Position numbers and translations under genes: made by a program
From: Hygrocybe punicea
Taxonomy: Eukaryota > Basidiomycota > Agaricomycetes > Agaricales > Hygrophoraceae
DNA: 64,000 nucleotides
Assembly (NCBI GenBank): GCA_963556145.1
Contig: OY744463.1
Span: 4,836,001-4,900,000, forward strand
Reading direction: 5' to 3'
The notes under the pieces: generated by a model
What the model was told of the DNA's origin: nothing
The model's database searches: none
What the model saw: only the letters and a program-made list of their open reading frames with translations
Shown here: positions 1 to 10,184 of the stretch, one piece after another
Layout of the letters: each line of letters begins with the position of its first letter
Position numbering within the stretch: the stretch's first letter is position 1

Positions 1-3
1 AGG

Positions 4-261
4 ATGCCGGGTGGGATATTCAAATGGCCGCGGACCAGAGCTGGAATCAATGAGCATGTCCAGGCTATGCGGAAGATGGCAACAGAAATGCAGAGGGAAA
101 TCTCGGTCATCACAGATGGCCTATCTGAATACATCGTGGAGGTCCACATGAAGCTAACCCGTTGGACAAAGGAGCTAAACTGACTCCGCACAAACCAGGC
201 CGACATCCTTGGTCAACTTGACCTAATTGACACAAAACTTGATGAAGGGAGAAGGGAATAA
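4..261 (+). pseudogene. Possible tail of a family C antisense accessory ORF
   Basis: The plus strand reads 59 codons from an ATG at 4 (MPGGIFKWPRTRAG...), then a TGA, then a further 25 codons to a TAA at about 261. The residues are charged and amphipathic, with heptad-like leucines and isoleucines, as at the C-terminal coiled coil of the antisense gene of Gypsy A (end of 54861-56248). The position also fits: opposite strand, downstream of gag in the element. There is no Zn2Cys6 motif here because the upstream part is outside the window. Homology is inferred from position and composition, not from strong identity. Confidence 0.3.
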
Positions 262-385
262 GAAAGGAATGGATGGAAAGGGAAACCGAATGCGGTACAA
301 TGTACATGAAGAAAAATAGAGTACATAATAAAATCTATAGATGGAAAGGGTGAAACAGAAAGCTAAGTGAAATGGAATCTGGTGG

Positions 386-2029
386 TCAAGGTGGAGGATG
401 GGACTGGAATACAACGGAAATGAAATGGGACCAGAAAGGGCGGGAAACAAAGAAAACTAGAAACAGAAATGAAAATATAAATAAATGAGATATGGGAACG
501 GAAGACGAAAATGCAAAAATAGGAGATGGAAACGAAGCTGTATCCCCACAAGAGTTTCTGAAAGAAGGTCGGAGGCAGAATGACAAGAGGAGATGGAGAG
601 CTTCTTGCAAATATTCGAGCAAGGTGTCAAGGGGGTGGAGGTCCAATATACGGTGACAAAATAAAACAAAGGCGGAAATGAGGAACAATATAAAATTGAG
701 AACCAGAGTGCTGACACCAACACAATCCCATACAACAGGTGCACCGCATGACAGGTTTAAAAACAATGGGGTGCCCCAAGTGGGCGAGGACGGAACCGGA
801 GACAATACAGGAGCAGAAACGACAAGGGGCAAGGGGGATGGAGGGGATAACGGATCTGGAATAGAAACGGGTACGGGATACTCAACCAACATGAACAGAA
901 TCTCGATAGACTTGGGTGGGAGACAATACAGTGGCAATAACGGGGACGGAATGTCTATATCTGGGAAGTCCAAAGCAAATGGGAGCAGATCTGGCATGAG
1001 TTCATAGATGGAAACCGGAGGGGATGAAAGTAGAGACAATATGGATGAAATAGAAGACAGAATGGATAAATTGGGAACGGGACCAGAAGGTATGATGGAA
1101 TCAATGACCGGCATCAATAAATCGGGAAGGGGCTCAGGCGTGGACAACATGGGACTGGATGACAAAACCTGTAAACAAATAACAGCTTTGACAGGCACCA
1201 GAGTGGACAGGGGTGAGAGATTTGATGATGGGGACAGAGGATACATAGGTCCGGAATGAACGTGGGGGATGGAATGAACGACAGTGGGTGGGATCGAGGA
1301 CAGAATCTGTTCTGGAGGTGAGATGACTGTGACAGGTATGGGAGCAGGGCTGGAATCGGGACTGGAAATGGCAACGGGGGGTTCCAGAATGGAACGGTAA
1401 CTGGAAAGTAAAAACAATGTGGTGTCATGGAAAGTATCAACCAGGTACGGATCATCATGGTAATGACTAGGAAGAAGAAAATGGAGTCATTCTCCAACAC
1501 GTTGATGAAGATCCAAGTCAAATCCATTGGCAAAATATTCATTCCGTTGCTTGCCCGATAAATGGCCGTTGTTGTATAGTACTCTGGAAATGCATATGAA
1601 GTCCCAGAAATATTGTCCTAAGTCCATCTTGTTCTCTATACCATAAGCTGATTGTCGTCTAACCAATTGATCAAGATCCAAGATTGTATACTGAATACTG
1701 TCTGTGGCACCAGGATAGAAGTTGAAAACAGCACATCGGAAAGCAATGAAGTCCTTTGCTGAAGCGGTGGGAAGGGTGGACCAAAGTTCGTAATTGTCAT
1801 TATTGAGGTACCGGAGCGTGTAGCAATTCTTCATAGCGTCCAAGATTCCACAGTCAGAGCCGAGCATGTCAATTTTGTCAAAGAAGCAGGGAAGGTCGTG
1901 TTTGTCACCATGAAACCTTGGGGTGGAATGATCACCTCGGATAGGCATGAATCTGTGCATCATATCAGGGAATTTCCAAATTGGGAAGTGAGTTGGGTCG
2001 GGGAGGTATGAGGAAGGAGTCGAAGTCAT
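386..2029 (-). pseudogene. Gag of Gypsy family C, frameshifted
   Basis: The first frame (1487-2029) starts ATGACTTCGAC, the same start as Gag of family A, and shares its core: YELWSTLPTASAKDF against YELWASLPSATGVDY, then FYPG, QSAYGI and the SGKQRNEYFANGF block. It stops near 1487. The homologous continuation (HYHDDPYLVDTFHDTTLFLL against HFHSDPYDFQDFHNCAHFLL) is in another minus-strand frame that stays open to 386 as a Pro/Ser/Leu-rich repeat-like tail. This indicates one frameshift around 1490. No CCHC knuckle or protease motif was seen. It would have been the structural capsid protein of a retrotransposon. Confidence 0.7.
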
Positions 2030-2126
2030 AAGCGGAGCTGAGCAATTAGAGTCAGGAACAAAGGATAATTGTCATGAAAGTCAAAGCCGATGGTGGGGAG
2101 GGTATGAAAAGAAAAAAAAACTAAAC

Positions 2127-2144
2127 TCCTCACAGTGGGCTCCA
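2127..2144 (-). other. Primer-binding site, family C
   Basis: On the minus strand TGGAGCCCACTGTGAGGA lies two bases inside the 5' LTR. It begins with TGG, as expected for a tRNA CCA-end complement, and differs at two positions from the PBS of Gypsy A (TGGAGCCCACCGCGAGGA). The tRNA was not identified. Confidence 0.65.
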
Positions 2145-2146
2145 GT

Positions 2147-2596
2147 TGTGACAGCAAGTTCTGTTGTAGATCTGGATGGGAATCTACAGAAAGGGTGATC
2201 AGCTAAGAAGTGATCAGAGGAATTCAGTTTTTTTAGAGAAGTCTAATCAATCCAACCAGAATCTGGGGGTTCTGGAATCAGAGGGAGAGTGTGGGGGAAA
2301 GGATGAAGGCAAGTATAAATGATATAGAGAGAGAACTAAAACTATAGATGTGAGACGGGATGATAAGAGGTTTCTATATTTGTTTTCTGTAGTGTAAATG
2401 TACTACTTTTATACTACTGGGTGGAATCCTGTGCTATGGTAACTATGTGCTACAAGCGAAGGTTGTAAGTGATAGGAGAGGAAGTGGAGAGGAGGATAGG
2501 AGGAGTGGTGCTATGTACTAGGAGATGGGAAATGAAGATATATGATATACAATTATATATGTACTGATTCTGGGTTGTTAGGGACATTGCATCACA
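2147..2596 (-). repeat. 5' LTR of family C (about 450 bp)
   Basis: It starts TGTGACAGCAAG and ends CATCACA on the plus strand, so it has TG...CA termini. A second copy is found at 5655-6021 plus 7899-7976. The boundary at 2147 is fixed by the adjacent PBS. Confidence 0.7.
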
Positions 2597-3445
2597 AGTA
2601 AGAATGATTCCGGAGGCAGAATCTGGAGCAGAATCAAGTGGAATCAATGATACGGGAATAGGAATGGTCAGGAATGGAGTGGGATATGAAGGAGATACAG
2701 ATCCACACAATCTGGAGCCTCTACACTGCTATACCCACACTACCTCAAGATACTCCCTTCACCAATCCCACACTGGACAATGCCTCTCTCAAACCTGACT
2801 GTGCAATGCACTTGCCAGACTGTGCACTTGCCCATTGCAGCAAGTGTAGACCCCGAATTGGCAATTCTGCATATCACATGATCCGATGACAAATCATTTA
2901 AGTCATCCAGACCTCTTCCATCCCTCAATGACAGCTGGGCCTCCAGTTGGATCGCGAGAACATCGACATGAGGATGCCTCATGTCCGCCTCATGGTGAAC
3001 ACATGGTGTAGTTGGACTTGCTGTAGCTTCATGGTTGGACTTCTATTTACCTGCCCTCAAGACCAGTCACTATATCTACTGTTCTTGTAGTTGGTTCGGA
3101 CTTTTTCTTCTTTTCCTTTCCTTACATTTAGTCTGGTTCTTGGGGCAGACCCTCTTGTCTTGGGTAACCCCCATGGCTCACAATGACATTAGACCATGAT
3201 CCCCCCCTCTTAGCAGTGTTGTCTTAGTTGTAAGCAACAATGAAAACTGCTGTCCTCTCCTCTGGAAACTGATCCCCTAGTTAAGTTGATTGTTGCCAGA
3301 GCCCACTGCAGAAGTGATTATTATGACTACCATCATGGCTGTCATTTCTATCGCTCTCAATACTGTTGTTCCCACTGCTATGGCCATCATCATAACCTTT
3401 CTTCTGTGGCTCATTGGTTAGAGCCCAAACCCAAGGCCTATTACT
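2597..3445. other. No gene recognised
   Basis: AT-balanced sequence without a convincing ORF, repeat or RNA gene. A minus-strand frame at 3281-3631 is open for 116 codons but overlaps the plus-strand ORF at 3446 and has no recognised motif. Confidence 0.4.
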
Positions 3446-4373
3446 ATGCATCCACCCCCTGACTTCAGCAAATGCCCACAACTCCAGGAGCTTCTCCACC
3501 ACATCCATGGACATATTCTTCATTCCTCTGAAACTCTGGACACCTATCGCCAAGTTTGTCAGGTTTTCCATAAAAGTCGTGCTGGTACACAGGGCAACCT
3601 CTCGCTCAGTACAAATGAAGTCAAGAGTCATTTCAAGTCATGCTGGACAACCTTTGTACCATTGCAAACCAGAGGTTCTGGTGATTTCCATTGGGAAGGG
3701 TGGTCAAGAATGTAGCTTTGAACCAGGTGGAGCTTAATCCTGACTTAGTCAGAGTTTGGAGGCTACTGTGGCAAGAAATATTTGATTGATTGGGTACTTA
3801 TTTTTGACAACATTAATAGGATGGTAGGATGGTAACCACTAGGCTGACAGCAATCCTTATGGTGACCATAGTCCAGAAGCTTTGTCACCATCTCACAAAA
3901 CTGGTATTTGGCCCTCAAATCATACCTGCTGGATGTGGTGGTAAAGATGCTTTCTTCAATGGAGAGTCTGGCTGGCTGCTTGAAGAGTTTCTCATTGGTG
4001 GTATTGCTGTCATCTTGTGGAGGTCAGAAGATGTTGGAATAATGGAGAAGGTCCATGGTCTGGTGCTTGACTACAGGGGAACTGAATATGTCATATGTGA
4101 GTTCTTTCAAATCCAACTGTTGTTTTACTAACAATTTGATTGTTGGCAGATCTAGACCAGTGCAATTCCTTTGTTGCCTCCATCCAAACTACAAAGATTG
4201 AAAGGCTGAAGGTCAGTGAGCTTGCACGCTATGTACCCAAGAAAGGAGTGGAGAGACACCACTTCAGACCAACACTGATACTAGACCCACTACCCCCCAG
4301 TATGGTAAAAATTCCAATTGGCTTAGGGATCAACAGGATGGGGGATGCTGCACTCCAAAATCCAATGGAATGA
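3446..4373 (+). CDS. Uncharacterised multi-exon gene or gene relic
   Basis: Three plus-strand pieces look coding. One is 3446-3715 (starts MHPPPDFSKCPQLQELLHHI). A second frame is 3829-4096. The third, 4150-4373, is joined to the second by a good fungal intron at 4097-4149 (GTGAGT, branch TACTAAC, acceptor GGCAG) that keeps the frame, giving GTEYVIYLDQCNSFVAS across the splice. The link between the first and second piece was not resolved, so an undetected intron or a disabling change may lie at 3716-3828. No domain was recognised and no function is proposed. A minus-strand ORF over 3281-3631 is a competing reading of the first piece. Confidence 0.35.
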
Positions 4374-4726
4374 TACTGATGGTTGGGATCATGCTCAGCT
4401 AATGCAAATCAATGTTCAACTTCTGTGAAGAAGAGTTTGTTTCCCCTTCTTTCTTTCATGTTGAAACCTGTAATTAAAGTAAATATTGAACAACATAGTG
4501 AAAGCAACCATAACAGTGATTGTGGGGCTAATATATATTCTGTGTATGTGTGATAGGTATACAAGGGACCAAATGAGATTATATTCACTTCTGAAGAACA
4601 CAGATTTTGGAGTGAGGTATCACAGGATGAGGGGGCAATCAAAACATCATCAGACGTCATGTCGACGTCACTTGTTGTGGAAATGTAACATGCTGATATT
4701 TCCTGTATCAAATTCTGTATATAAGA

Positions 4727-5477
4727 TTATTGCTCAGTGGTCGAACGAATATTGATGCCACTCCCGAACACAAGGTCTCTCTTGGTTTTCCTATCCCACA
4801 CAATAACGTTGTCAGTCTTCTGCTGGAAATGAACAACATGGTGGAAAGGAAACTGCACAGCACATTTACAACGAAGAAAAACATCAATTTAGGATTACCG
4901 TATAAGAAGAAAAAAGCTAAGAGAAAACACACACAAAAGCTTCATCCTCTACTTCATGCTTCCAAGATGTCAGTGATGTTTCCTTGATGCCCTTGAAATG
5001 GTCTTCATAGCCAATGAGGTAGTCCTCCTTTGACATGGCAGGATCCCACATTAGACAATTGTAAATGTCAATCGATGTCTGCGATTTTGCAGCAGCTAGA
5101 GATGGCATCAGTTCCTGCTTCTTCAGTGCTGATGACACAGTTGGCAGCATATCTCCTTCTGGGTCATCCAGAGCGCTATTGTCAATCAAGTCCTTGTCTT
5201 TGCCCTCGTCATCAAATCCTCCATCTGGCCATTGATAGGAATCCAGAACAACTGTAGAAGGAAGCTGCAAAGCTGCCACCTTTGCCACACAAACAAACAT
5301 CTCATCTGCATCATAAAACCAGGCATTGGAATGAATATTGGATTCAAATACGTGAAGTGTGCCCGTGAAAGCACTTTTGATGTTTGAATTAGCTTCACTT
5401 ACAAGCTGCTTTTCTTGGTCTGATTTGGGAACAGGACCAGTCAAGGAAGAGAGACCAATCAGGTAGAAACCATTCAA
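4727..5477 (-). CDS. MJ1316 (DUF504) domain protein, two exons, 5' end uncertain
   Basis: The minus-strand exon 4935-5477 (start ATG at 5477, which may not be the true start) encodes an unrecognised N-terminal half, then DIYNCLMWDPAMSKEDYLIG and YEDHFKGIKE. An intron at 4853-4934 (GTGTGT...GTGCAG) leads in frame to exon 4727-4852, HHVVHF...VIVWDRKTKRDLVFGSG. This block order (NxLxWDP, YxIGYxDRFxGI, HRVxYF, VVWDR.T..D.VFGSG) is the MJ1316/DUF504 RNA cyclic-group end recognition domain, so a role in binding or processing RNA ends is a family inference. The frame closes with TAA at 4727. LTR remnants start 70 bp upstream of the ATG, so the N-terminus may be truncated by insertion. Confidence 0.6.
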
Positions 5478-5548
5478 GCTTCAATTGTCAACAGTGCTCC
5501 CGTCAACAAAATGTGCAGGCCATAAATCAGCACAAACAGTCGGTGTGT

Positions 5549-5654
5549 TGATATGCAGTCTCTCCCTTTAGGCATGGAATCTCTCATATGGTCAATCCTA
5601 GTTTCCCTATGACTCTCCCACGTCCCACATACATGCAAAACATCAGCGCACTGC
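5549..5654 (+). repeat. Truncated LTR related to Gypsy family B
   Basis: It begins TGATATGCAGTCTCTCCC and follows, with mismatches, the reverse complement of 27309 down to about 27210 in the 3' LTR of family B, up to AACATCAGC. It is cut by the family C LTR that starts at 5655. Only the 5' end of the LTR is kept. Confidence 0.55.
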
Positions 5655-6021
5655 TGTGGCGGCAAGTTCTGTTGTCGACCTGGAAGAGGAATCTATGGAA
5701 AGGGTGATTAGCTAGAAAGTGATCTGAGGAATTAGTTTCTTTAGAGAGGTCTAGTAAATCCAACCGGAATCCAGGGGTTCTGGAATCAGAGGGAGAGTAT
5801 GGGAGAGGGGACGAAGAGAGGTGTAGACGATACGAAGAGAAGACTAAGAAATAGAACTGAAGTGGGACGATAAGATGTATGTCTGTATTTCTATATGTTT
5901 TGTAGTGTAAATGTGCTACTTTTATACTACTATGAGGGATCCTGTGCTGTAGTAACCATGTACTACAACAAAGGCTGTAAGTGATAGGGGCAAGTGGAGA
6001 GGAGGATAGGAGGAGTGCTAT

Positions 6022-7898
6022 TATGAGTCTCTATAAGGGAATCGTTCTATATGGCGGATTTTTCAACTCAGGGTCACACTCTAATTTGCCAAGCTGTGGG
6101 AACAAATTTTCCAAACTGTGGGAACAATTTTGAAGCCCTGGGAATAACTATGAAACCGTGTGACTTGGCGGAGTTGAGTGTGGGAATTTGTTGTCCCAAT
6201 CAGCAAGAACAATAAGGCAGCCGGATCACAGCAGCCAAATTGGAAATGCATAGTGTTATATTTTGTTGGTATTGCAATTGCAATCAGTGTCTTATAATAA
6301 TCACAGGCATTGGTAATGCAATGTGCTGTGTATGAATGAAAAATATGTAAGTGCTATCTGTCATGTAGCTACATCTACTGTGTGTATTAGAATTGTTGAT
6401 AATGAAAAGAGTGACTATTTGTCAAACAGGTCCAAAGGCATTCGAAGTGTTCCGTCAGTGTCCCAGCCTTAATCTTTGGCATTCCCCTTGCACAAACATC
6501 TGTATGACCAACATATTGAATGTGTCTGCAATGTAGATGCATGTACAATGTGCATTAGAATTAGTGATAATGCAGGCAGTGACTATTTGTCACACAGCTC
6601 CAAAGGTGTTCGGTGTGTTCAGTAAAGTGTTCGGTCAGTGTCCCAGCCTCAATCCTGGGCATTTCCCTTGCACAAACATCAGTATGAACAACGTATTGGA
6701 TGTATCTGTAATGTAGATGCATGTACAATGTGCATTAGAATTAGTGATAATGCAGGCAGTGACTATTTGTCACACAGCTCCAAAGGTGTTTGGTAAGTGT
6801 TTGGTAGATGTTCCAGTTTTCATCTGAGACATTCCCAATGCACAAACCACTGTATGAACAGCACATTGGATGTGTCTGTGATGTAGCCATATTTAATATG
6901 CACTTTGAAATCATTAACAATGCAAGCAGTGCTTACTCATTTAACAGGTAGAACAATGTATCAGAAAGCATTCAGCAAGCTTCCAAGGTATAATATGGTC
7001 TTCTAGCTTCAATGCTGGGCAATGCCATTGTACAAACAGTAGTATGACCTGTATATTGGATAGGTCTGTACTATTGCTATATAACCTTGCAATGCACATC
7101 ATACTTAATACATTCTCAATACAGGTACAATAGGCTGAATGGTTTTCAGCAAATCATTGGGCCAGTGACTCAGGCACAGTATGCAGCATTGCAGTGCAAT
7201 AGACACTGTCTGTTCCATAAATTCCATGCATGCATGCCACACCTATCTTGATCATGTGTGCTGGAAATGGTTCAGGTGTCCAATACTCATCAAACTGTTT
7301 GACAAGAACATTGCCTCACCAATTTCCCAGCTTCATTTAATCTGCAGCATTGCCAGTGTACACAAGCTGAACCAGTCATATTGTTGATTCCGGTACTCAT
7401 CAAAACCAGCAATCTTATCAAAGTGATTCCAATAGCAGTGCAATTGGTATCATTGTGCATGGGATTATTTCTACAGTACTCACAGGAGGTTGTTCCTGAC
7501 CTGACAAATAATTCAGATACTTAGCATTTCTGGATATACTTACTACACATTCTGTAAAATCTTCAGAGTAACTATGACTAATAATAAAGTAGTAAGGTAG
7601 TTAGTTATATATCTGCCAACTCGACACTGCAAACTTTATATGAAATATGTCAATTTGGGATCTGATATTTGGTCATGACAAATTGGAAGGAACAGGATAT
7701 AATCAATTAATATCATTGTAGTATGGTATCAGAATGGTATCTGACTAGCATCAGTATGTAATAATCAAGGAAATATCAATAACTTTGCAAATATTTATTA
7801 TCATAGAAGGGTAATAATACTGTATTATTTGTATACTCTCTTTACTAAAAAGGGACGAGTAACCTGCCATGCAAAGCAATGGCCCACACCCCACTAGT
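6022..7898. other. 1.88-kb segment inside the family C LTR
   Basis: The segment interrupts an otherwise collinear LTR, so it arrived by insertion or rearrangement. No terminal inverted repeats, target duplication or coding frame were found at its ends. It contains a decayed tandem array (6380-6960). Apart from that array, nothing was recognised at 6960-7898. Confidence 0.5.
6380..6960. repeat. Decayed 170-180-bp tandem repeat
   Basis: The block ATTAGAATTAGTGATAATGC followed by GCAGTGACTATTTGTCACAC recurs at about 6387, 6554 and 6734, with a fourth weaker copy near 6900. Each copy continues with a CCAGCCTCAATCYTGGGCAT-like segment and a TGCACAAAC segment. Copies 2 and 3 are nearly identical; the outer ones are diverged. 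Confidence 0.7.
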
Positions 7899-7984
7899 GT
7901 ACTAGGAGACGGGAAATGAAGATATATGATATACAATTATATACATACTGATTCTGGGTCATTAGGAGGACATCACACTCTACC

Positions 7985-8215
7985 ATGCATTCCTTAGTAG
8001 TCCTTAAGGACTCCTCAAGGACTCCTCTGCTAAATTGCAAGGAGTCCTCAAGGAGTCCTTAAGGAGGCCTTGATTTCCTCACCATAGAAACTTTTTCCTC
8101 AAGGAGTTTGTAAGGACTCCTTGGCCCTCCTAAGGACTCCTGACCAAGGAGTGACTAAGGAGTCCTCAAGGAGTCCTCAAGGAGTCCTGAGGAGGATTCC
8201 TCCCCAAGTAGCATT
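7985..8215. repeat. Array of AAGGAGTCCTC / reverse complement units
   Basis: About 230 bp filled with AGGAGTCCTCA and AGGACTCCT words in both orientations, so the single strand can fold extensively. The same 11-bp word occurs as a clean head-to-tail array at 12488-12545. Confidence 0.75.
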
Positions 8216-8424
8216 ACCCAAAGTTCTCATTACATATTTATTAATTATTATTATTGTTAGTACTACTATTATTTAATGAGGCAGTATGCCCCAAATTAGA
8301 TAGTGGATTGTGGCAGGTTTATATACCTTTATTTGGTGCACGGACCATTTGTGGAAACACATCAACAAATGAGGTCACATGACAATCAACAACCTCGCGT
8401 CTCACCACCCAACGCCCCACACCA

Positions 8425-8439
<15 letters not shown>

Positions 8440-8457
<18 letters not shown>

Positions 8458-8930
8458 TTCATGACGCGGACAAACGCAGGTGGCCACGGAGGTGGGTGGT
8501 GATGTGCCCACCCCCGCCTCAGTATGTTTTTTTAATTTTTTAATTTTTATATTCTGTTACTGACTATTTCCTACGAGGTCCATGCCCACGCCCACGGGAA
8601 CGCAACCGGGAACGAGAATGGGGGAATGGGCACGGAGGGGGTGGTGATGTGCCCACCCCCTCATCAGTATGTTTTTTCAATTTTTTAATTTTTATATTCT
8701 TGTTACTGACTATTACCTACGACGTCCACGAGAACAGGAACGCAACGGGAACCAGAACCGGAGTGGGAACCGGAACCAGCAACAGCAACTTCACACGGAC
8801 GAATGCAGGCGGCCACGGCAGGGGTGGTAATGTGCCCACCCCCACATGGGTATGTTTTGTATTGATGTTTTCATTTTATATTGTGTTACTGACTATTACC
8901 CACGATGCCCACGCCCACGGTGAGGGACAG
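8440..8930 (+). repeat. Three tandem copies of an intron-like segment
   Basis: The block GATGTGCCCACCCCC, then GTATGT, a T-rich stretch, GTTACTGACTATT and a CCACG-rich end recurs at about 8501, 8645 and 8829. Each copy has a donor-like GTATGT and a branch-like TACTGAC, as if one exon-intron boundary was triplicated. The frames around them are Pro/Thr/His/Gly/Asn-rich. No gene product was recognised. Confidence 0.55.
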
Positions 8931-9009
8931 CCAATGGCCAGCAACGACCCCCAGACCACTGCAATGCGAACAAACAGGGAGACGGGAATGACGGGAAAGG
9001 GGAAGGAGG

Positions 9010-9410
9010 CCGGACCCCAACAGCAACACCCAGTGCAACAGCAGCAGCAACCACCATGGCAACAGCAGCAGCAGCAGCAATGCAGCCGCAACAGCTGCAA
9101 TGGCAATGGCGGCAGCAGCAACAGCGGCAGCAGCCCAGATGGCAACGGCAGCAGCAGCAACAACACACAGGCAACGGCGGCAGCAGCAGCAGCAGCGACA
9201 ACAGCAGTAGCGGCACGACAACGGCAGCAACAGGTGGTGGTCCCCCTCTATCCTTTCCCCTTCCCCCTTCCTTTCCCTCTCCCTTCCCCCTTCTGTCTCC
9301 CTTTCTGTCTCCCTTCCCATCTTCCTCCTTCCCCTCTCTCTCCTTTTCCTCCTCCTCTCCTTTGCCCATTCTTCCTCCCCATTCCCCCTCTATTTTTCCT
9401 TCTCCTGTAT
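9010..9410. repeat. (CAR)n microsatellite followed by a pyrimidine tract
   Basis: 9010-9235 is an imperfect CAG/CAA array that would read as Gln/Asn/Ser-rich. 9236-9410 is almost pure C/T. Long open frames here in several phases are a by-product of the composition. Confidence 0.75.
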
Positions 9411-9470
9411 TAGTTTTAATTGTTTAATTAATTTGTGAAATATTAAGAATTCTTTGATTTAAAGTCATTA

Positions 9471-9712
9471 CAGCCGATTTGGAAATGGATGACCAAATCA
9501 ACTTTTTTTCTTTTGGTAACTTTTGCCCTTCACCTCATATGTCTCTCAATGAATTTATAACTTGAATTTCTATGTGATTTCAGCAATTCTCTTGGTGTCA
9601 CATGACATGGACAGTTATGGTAATACAGCTGGCCCGGTGGTTGCCAGTCTCAAAAAAAAAAAGTTACCAAAAAAAAATAAGTTGATTTGGTCATCCACTT
9701 CCGAATCGGCTG
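9471..9712. mobile_element. MITE with about 54-bp inverted ends, TA duplication
   Basis: The left end CAGCCGATTTGGAAATGGAT and the inverted right end CAGCCGATTCGGAAGTGGAT continue alike through GACCAAATCAACTT and GGTAACTTTT. TA flanks both sides (9469-9470, 9713-9714). At 242 bp with no coding capacity it is a miniature inverted-repeat element, probably Tc1/mariner-type. Confidence 0.85.
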
Positions 9713-9802
9713 TAATAGTTAAAACAAACCAGCTATTATATGGCAACTGTGTCTGTGGAGTGAAACGGTAAGAACTGACCTTCAATCCTGTTCAGGACTT
9801 TA

Positions 9803-10184
9803 CAGTGTTCAATGGCTCCTTTGAACACTACCAGTCCCTTGAACACCCTAATAGAATTGATTCTATACTGATTTCTACTGCTAAAAAGTGTTCTAATTCC
9901 TTCAGTGCATCATCTGAACCTATCTGGACATTGATTTTTATTCAGAACCACCAATAAAATTAGAAACTGAATATTCACAAAGCAGAGAGAAATCTGATCA
10001 CTCCTTGAACACTAATGTGTTGATCATAAAACATTCAAATATTAACAGATTTCTTTGAAAATTGGTATGAGACGTCTTTAAATATATGAGCAACTTCTGG
10101 TCTGCTCAGATTTTGTTCAAGATAATTGGCTACTTGTGGCATTTTAGGTTGATTGTTTGTGTTCAAAGGAGTCATTGAATACTG
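9803..10184. mobile_element. MITE, pogo-like end CAGTRTTCAATG, 382 bp
   Basis: The left end CAGTGTTCAATGGCTCCTTT and the inverted right end CAGTATTCAATGACTCCTTT are flanked by TA on both sides. The element has the same length and internal landmarks (CACCAATAAAATTAGAAA, TGATCATAAAA, TTTCTTTGAAAATTGGTAT) as the MITE at 50741-51122. The family is inferred to be mobilised by a Tc1/mariner-pogo transposase. Confidence 0.85.

Larger units (their letters stand above)
1..2596 (-). mobile_element. Partial non-autonomous Gypsy element, family C
   Basis: Read on the minus strand: 5' LTR (2147-2596), primer-binding site, a gag-like reading frame, then directly a short plus-strand ORF tail at the window edge. 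No reverse transcriptase or integrase sequence is visible between gag and the plus-strand ORF, so this looks like an internally deleted, non-autonomous derivative. The gag core aligns by eye with the Gag of Gypsy family A in this window. The 3' LTR would lie outside the window. Confidence 0.6.
5655..7976 (-). repeat. Second family C LTR, split in two pieces
   Basis: Segment 5655-6021 matches 2147 to about 2514 and segment 7899-7976 matches the remaining end of the first LTR copy (GTACTAGGAGACGGGAAATG... to CATCACA). The two pieces are separated by 1.88 kb of unrelated sequence. No PBS adjoins it, so it is a solo or fragmentary LTR. No clear target duplication was seen. Confidence 0.65.

Noticed and set aside
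2740..3631. Minus-strand ORFs of 80-116 codons
   Set aside because: There is no motif or splice support, and they overlap a better plus-strand gene model.
8886..9427. Several overlapping Gln-, Leu- or Cys-rich ORFs
   Set aside because: They are different frames of one CAR microsatellite and pyrimidine tract.
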